Below are positions 40,522 to 42,195 of a stretch of 42,195 nt of DNA, piece by piece. This stretch comes from JAPUDQ01 sp049291395 (GTDB taxonomy: Bacteria > Patescibacteriota > Saccharimonadia > Saccharimonadales > Saccharimonadaceae): NCBI GenBank assembly GCA_049291395.1, contig JBATPJ010000022.1:1-42195 (forward strand), read 5' to 3'. The translations under genes were made by a program, and so were the position numbers. Numbering within the stretch: position 1 is the stretch's first letter; the number at the start of each line of letters is the position of its first letter. The notes beneath the pieces were generated by a model. That model had not been told where the DNA came from, did no database searches, and saw nothing but the letters and a program-made list of their open reading frames with translations.

Positions 40522-41310
40522 CTACTCACTACTACTATTGTCGTTATGCTTATTATGCGCCAGCGCCACGATCTTGGCAAATACTTTCGGCGTCAGACTC
40601 GCGCCACCGACAAGGAGACCATCGATCCGCTTCACCGACAAGTACTGGTCAGTGTTGTCATCGTTGACGCTACCACCGTAGAGGATGCGAAGTGAAGCGG
40701 CCGCATCTTCACCGTAGAGGGCAGCGACTTGCTTATGGATCACGTTTGCTACCTGCTCAGCATCTTCGGCGCTCGCATTTTTGCCGGTACCGATCGCCCA
40801 GACTGGTTCGTACGCGATCGCAATCTGCTCTATCTCCTCTGATGTGACGTTCGCAAGACCGCTGACTAACTGATCATGAATGACATGCTTTGTCTCACTA
40901 TCGAGTCGTTGTTGTGTCGTTTCTCCGACGCAGAGTATCGGTTTGATATGATTGCGGATCGCCGCCTGGACCTTAGCCCGGATGTCAGTCTCCGTCTCGC
41001 CAAAGATATGACGACGCTCAGAGTGACCGATGAGCACATAATCCACTACGCCACGAAGCTGCGTAGCTGAAACTTCACCGGTATAAGCACCCTCATCACG
41101 CCAGTAACAGTTTTGAGCTCCGAGCTTAAACTGGCGTCGATTGATCTGCAAACTCAGTGACTGGATCGTCAGCATCGTTGGACACAGGACGACCTCGACA
41201 TCGTGATGCGTCGGAACATCTGCCGCCAATTTATGAAGTAATAAACTCGCGTCATGGACGTTCTTATGCATTTTCCAGTTGGCGACGATGAGTTTTTTGC
41301 GATCCGTCAT
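40522..41310 (-). CDS. tpiA: Triosephosphate isomerase
   Basis: TpiA interconverts dihydroxyacetone phosphate and glyceraldehyde 3-phosphate. The 262 residues contain VANWKMHK (the N and K of the active site), LIGHSERRHIFGET with the catalytic His, AYEPVWAIGTGKNA with the catalytic Glu, and LYGGSVNDDN and GLLVGGASL for phosphate binding. A short Asn/Ser-rich tail is extra. It lies 32 bases downstream of pgk, a common glycolytic pairing. No clear ribosome site is visible; a TACACT box about 13 bases upstream may be a secondary promoter. A lone TTAGTGT half-site there lacks its partner arm. Confidence 0.97.
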   Translation of the reverse strand: MTDRKKLIVANWKMHKNVHDASLLLHKLAADVPTHHDVEVVLCPTMLTIQSLSLQINRRQFKLGAQNCYWRDEGAYTGEVSATQLRGVVDYVLIGHSERRHIFGETETDIRAKVQAAIRNHIKPILCVGETTQQRLDSETKHVIHDQLVSGLANVTSEEIEQIAIAYEPVWAIGTGKNASAEDAEQVANVIHKQVAALYGEDAAASLRILYGGSVNDDNTDQYLSVKRIDGLLVGGASLTPKVFAKIVALAHNKHNDNSSSE

Positions 41311-41342
41311 AATTCTTACGCTTAGTGTATCCTATTTGCCCC

Positions 41343-42195
41343 TCAGGCGTCCATAAGTGATTCGATACCAGGTAGTTTTTCGCCGGCCATGAGCTCAATA
41401 CTGGCGCCACCACCCGTCGAGACATGATCGAAGTTCGCGCCGTCGTGTCCATCCCAGTGCATGACAAAATCAGCCGTGTCACCACCGCCAACGACGCTCA
41501 TGATCTCGTCTTTTTTCTCCGCCATCGCAAGAGCAATCCGGGCTGATCCGTGTGCAAAATTCGGCAGCTCAGCCATACCCATCGTGCCATTCCATATCAC
41601 CGTCTTAGACCGGGCGACTGCGCTGCAGGCTCGTTCGATCGTCTCCGTCCCGATGTCGAGAATGATGTCATCAGCGGCAACACTCGTCACGTCGATGACA
41701 CGACGCTCGGTGGTCTCGCTGATCTGCTTGGCAACGGCGACGTCGGCTGGTAGCTGGATGAAACTATCGACGTCCTCGGTCTTCTGGCTGGCGGCTTCGT
41801 AGATACGCCCGACGACTTCATCAAGTCCATCTTCGGTCTTGCTGGCGCCGATCGGAAAGCCTCGGAATTTCAAAAACGTATTGGCCATCGCCCCACCGAT
41901 GATGATATGGTCAGCAAGCACGACGAATTTTTCGATCACCGCGATCTTGTCGCTGATCTTAGCCCCACCCAGAATTGCTGTCAGCGGCCGTTTGGGATCG
42001 TCCATCGCCGCTGTGATCATCCGGTATTCTTTCTCGACGAGCAGCCCAGCCACGCTCGGCAGAAAATGCGTGATTGCTTCCGTGCTGGCATGTGCGCGGT
42101 GCACGACGCCGAACCCATCTTGCACAAAATATTCTGCGCCGCTATTTTTTGCGAGCGCACGTGCAAATTCGCGGTCGTTCTCTTCTTCCTCGGCA
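41343..42195 (-). CDS. pgk: Phosphoglycerate kinase, N-terminus cut by window edge
   Basis: Pgk makes ATP from 1,3-bisphosphoglycerate. About 284 C-terminal residues are visible, and the frame stays open to the right edge (AEEEENDREFARALAKN...), so the apparent Met at 42125 is internal. Conserved blocks are FGVVHRAHAST, TAILGGAKISDKI, DHIIIGGAMANTFL, TVIWNGTMGMAE, VVGGGDTADF and FDHVSTGGGASIE. The nucleotide-binding C-terminal domain is complete. It precedes tpiA in the same operon. Confidence 0.96.
   Translation of the reverse strand, partial: AEEEENDREFARALAKNSGAEYFVQDGFGVVHRAHASTEAITHFLPSVAGLLVEKEYRMITAAMDDPKRPLTAILGGAKISDKIAVIEKFVVLADHIIIGGAMANTFLKFRGFPIGASKTEDGLDEVVGRIYEAASQKTEDVDSFIQLPADVAVAKQISETTERRVIDVTSVAADDIILDIGTETIERACSAVARSKTVIWNGTMGMAELPNFAHGSARIALAMAEKKDEIMSVVGGGDTADFVMHWDGHDGANFDHVSTGGGASIELMAGEKLPGIESLMDA

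Noticed and set aside
41330..41340. TTAGTGT upstream of tpiA as an NrtR box
   Set aside because: Only one half-site; the position seven bases on reads TTGCCCC instead of ACACTAA.

Overview
The window looks like a chromosome segment of a Candidate Phyla Radiation (Patescibacteria) bacterium, most likely a Saccharibacterium (TM7). This is an inference from gene content and style. Genes are dense and mostly on the minus strand, with 4-base ATGA overlaps. AlaRS is strongly trimmed. An FtsA/PilM-type ATPase is paired with a large single-pass membrane protein. There are many membrane-anchored proteins of unknown function and several peptidoglycan hydrolases. UGA is used as a stop, so the recoded SR1/Gracilibacteria lineages are unlikely. 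I see no tRNA, rRNA or CRISPR array.

Layout. Positions 1-8766 (minus) hold obg (cut by the window edge), a LysM/CHAP wall hydrolase, mltG, ruvX, a large membrane protein, an ftsA-like gene and alaS. Positions 8786-10827 encode a membrane-anchored protein of unknown function and a 70-residue helical protein. Positions 10888-14813 look like a four-gene operon: a secreted protein with Ig-like repeats and a cytochrome b5-like domain, a membrane-anchored beta-sandwich protein, a ferric-reductase/NOX-type flavocytochrome, and a small Ig-like protein. This could be an extracytoplasmic electron-transfer module. Positions 15140-17122 (plus) encode a surface phosphatase ending in a LANTG sorting-like signal. 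Positions 17132-21793 (minus) hold cysteine desulfurase, a DUF218 protein and mnmA (tRNA thiolation), two hypothetical genes and tatD.

Positions 21824-31099 form an NAD-centred region. nadE and nrtR, then pncA (nicotinamidase) and a nicotinate phosphoribosyltransferase-Nudix fusion, run on the plus strand. Between them, on the minus strand, is a PP2C phosphatase, a kinase with a zinc ribbon, a large nicotinamidase-like isochorismatase and a vWA protein. This resembles the YegK/YegI/YegL (TerY-P) phosphorylation triad. A 21-bp palindrome, TTAGTGT-N7-ACACTAA, lies in the promoters of nadE, pncA and the phosphatase operon. It is the obvious candidate operator for the NrtR encoded here, so the whole set may be one NAD-responsive regulon. 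This is the strongest candidate for an undescribed system.

Positions 30990-42195 (minus) hold metG (convergently overlapping the Nudix fusion), a REP-associated transposase between two copies of its REP, a laccase-domain protein, a small membrane protein, rsmA behind a YabE-like lysozyme gene, a Nudix hydrolase, uvrD/pcrA, an acidic tail-anchored protein, tpiA and pgk (cut by the window edge).

A recurring regulatory theme is a -10 box (often extended, TGnTAYAAT) ending only 6-8 bases before an ATG. This suggests leaderless transcription of many first genes, while internal operon genes carry Shine-Dalgarno sites.
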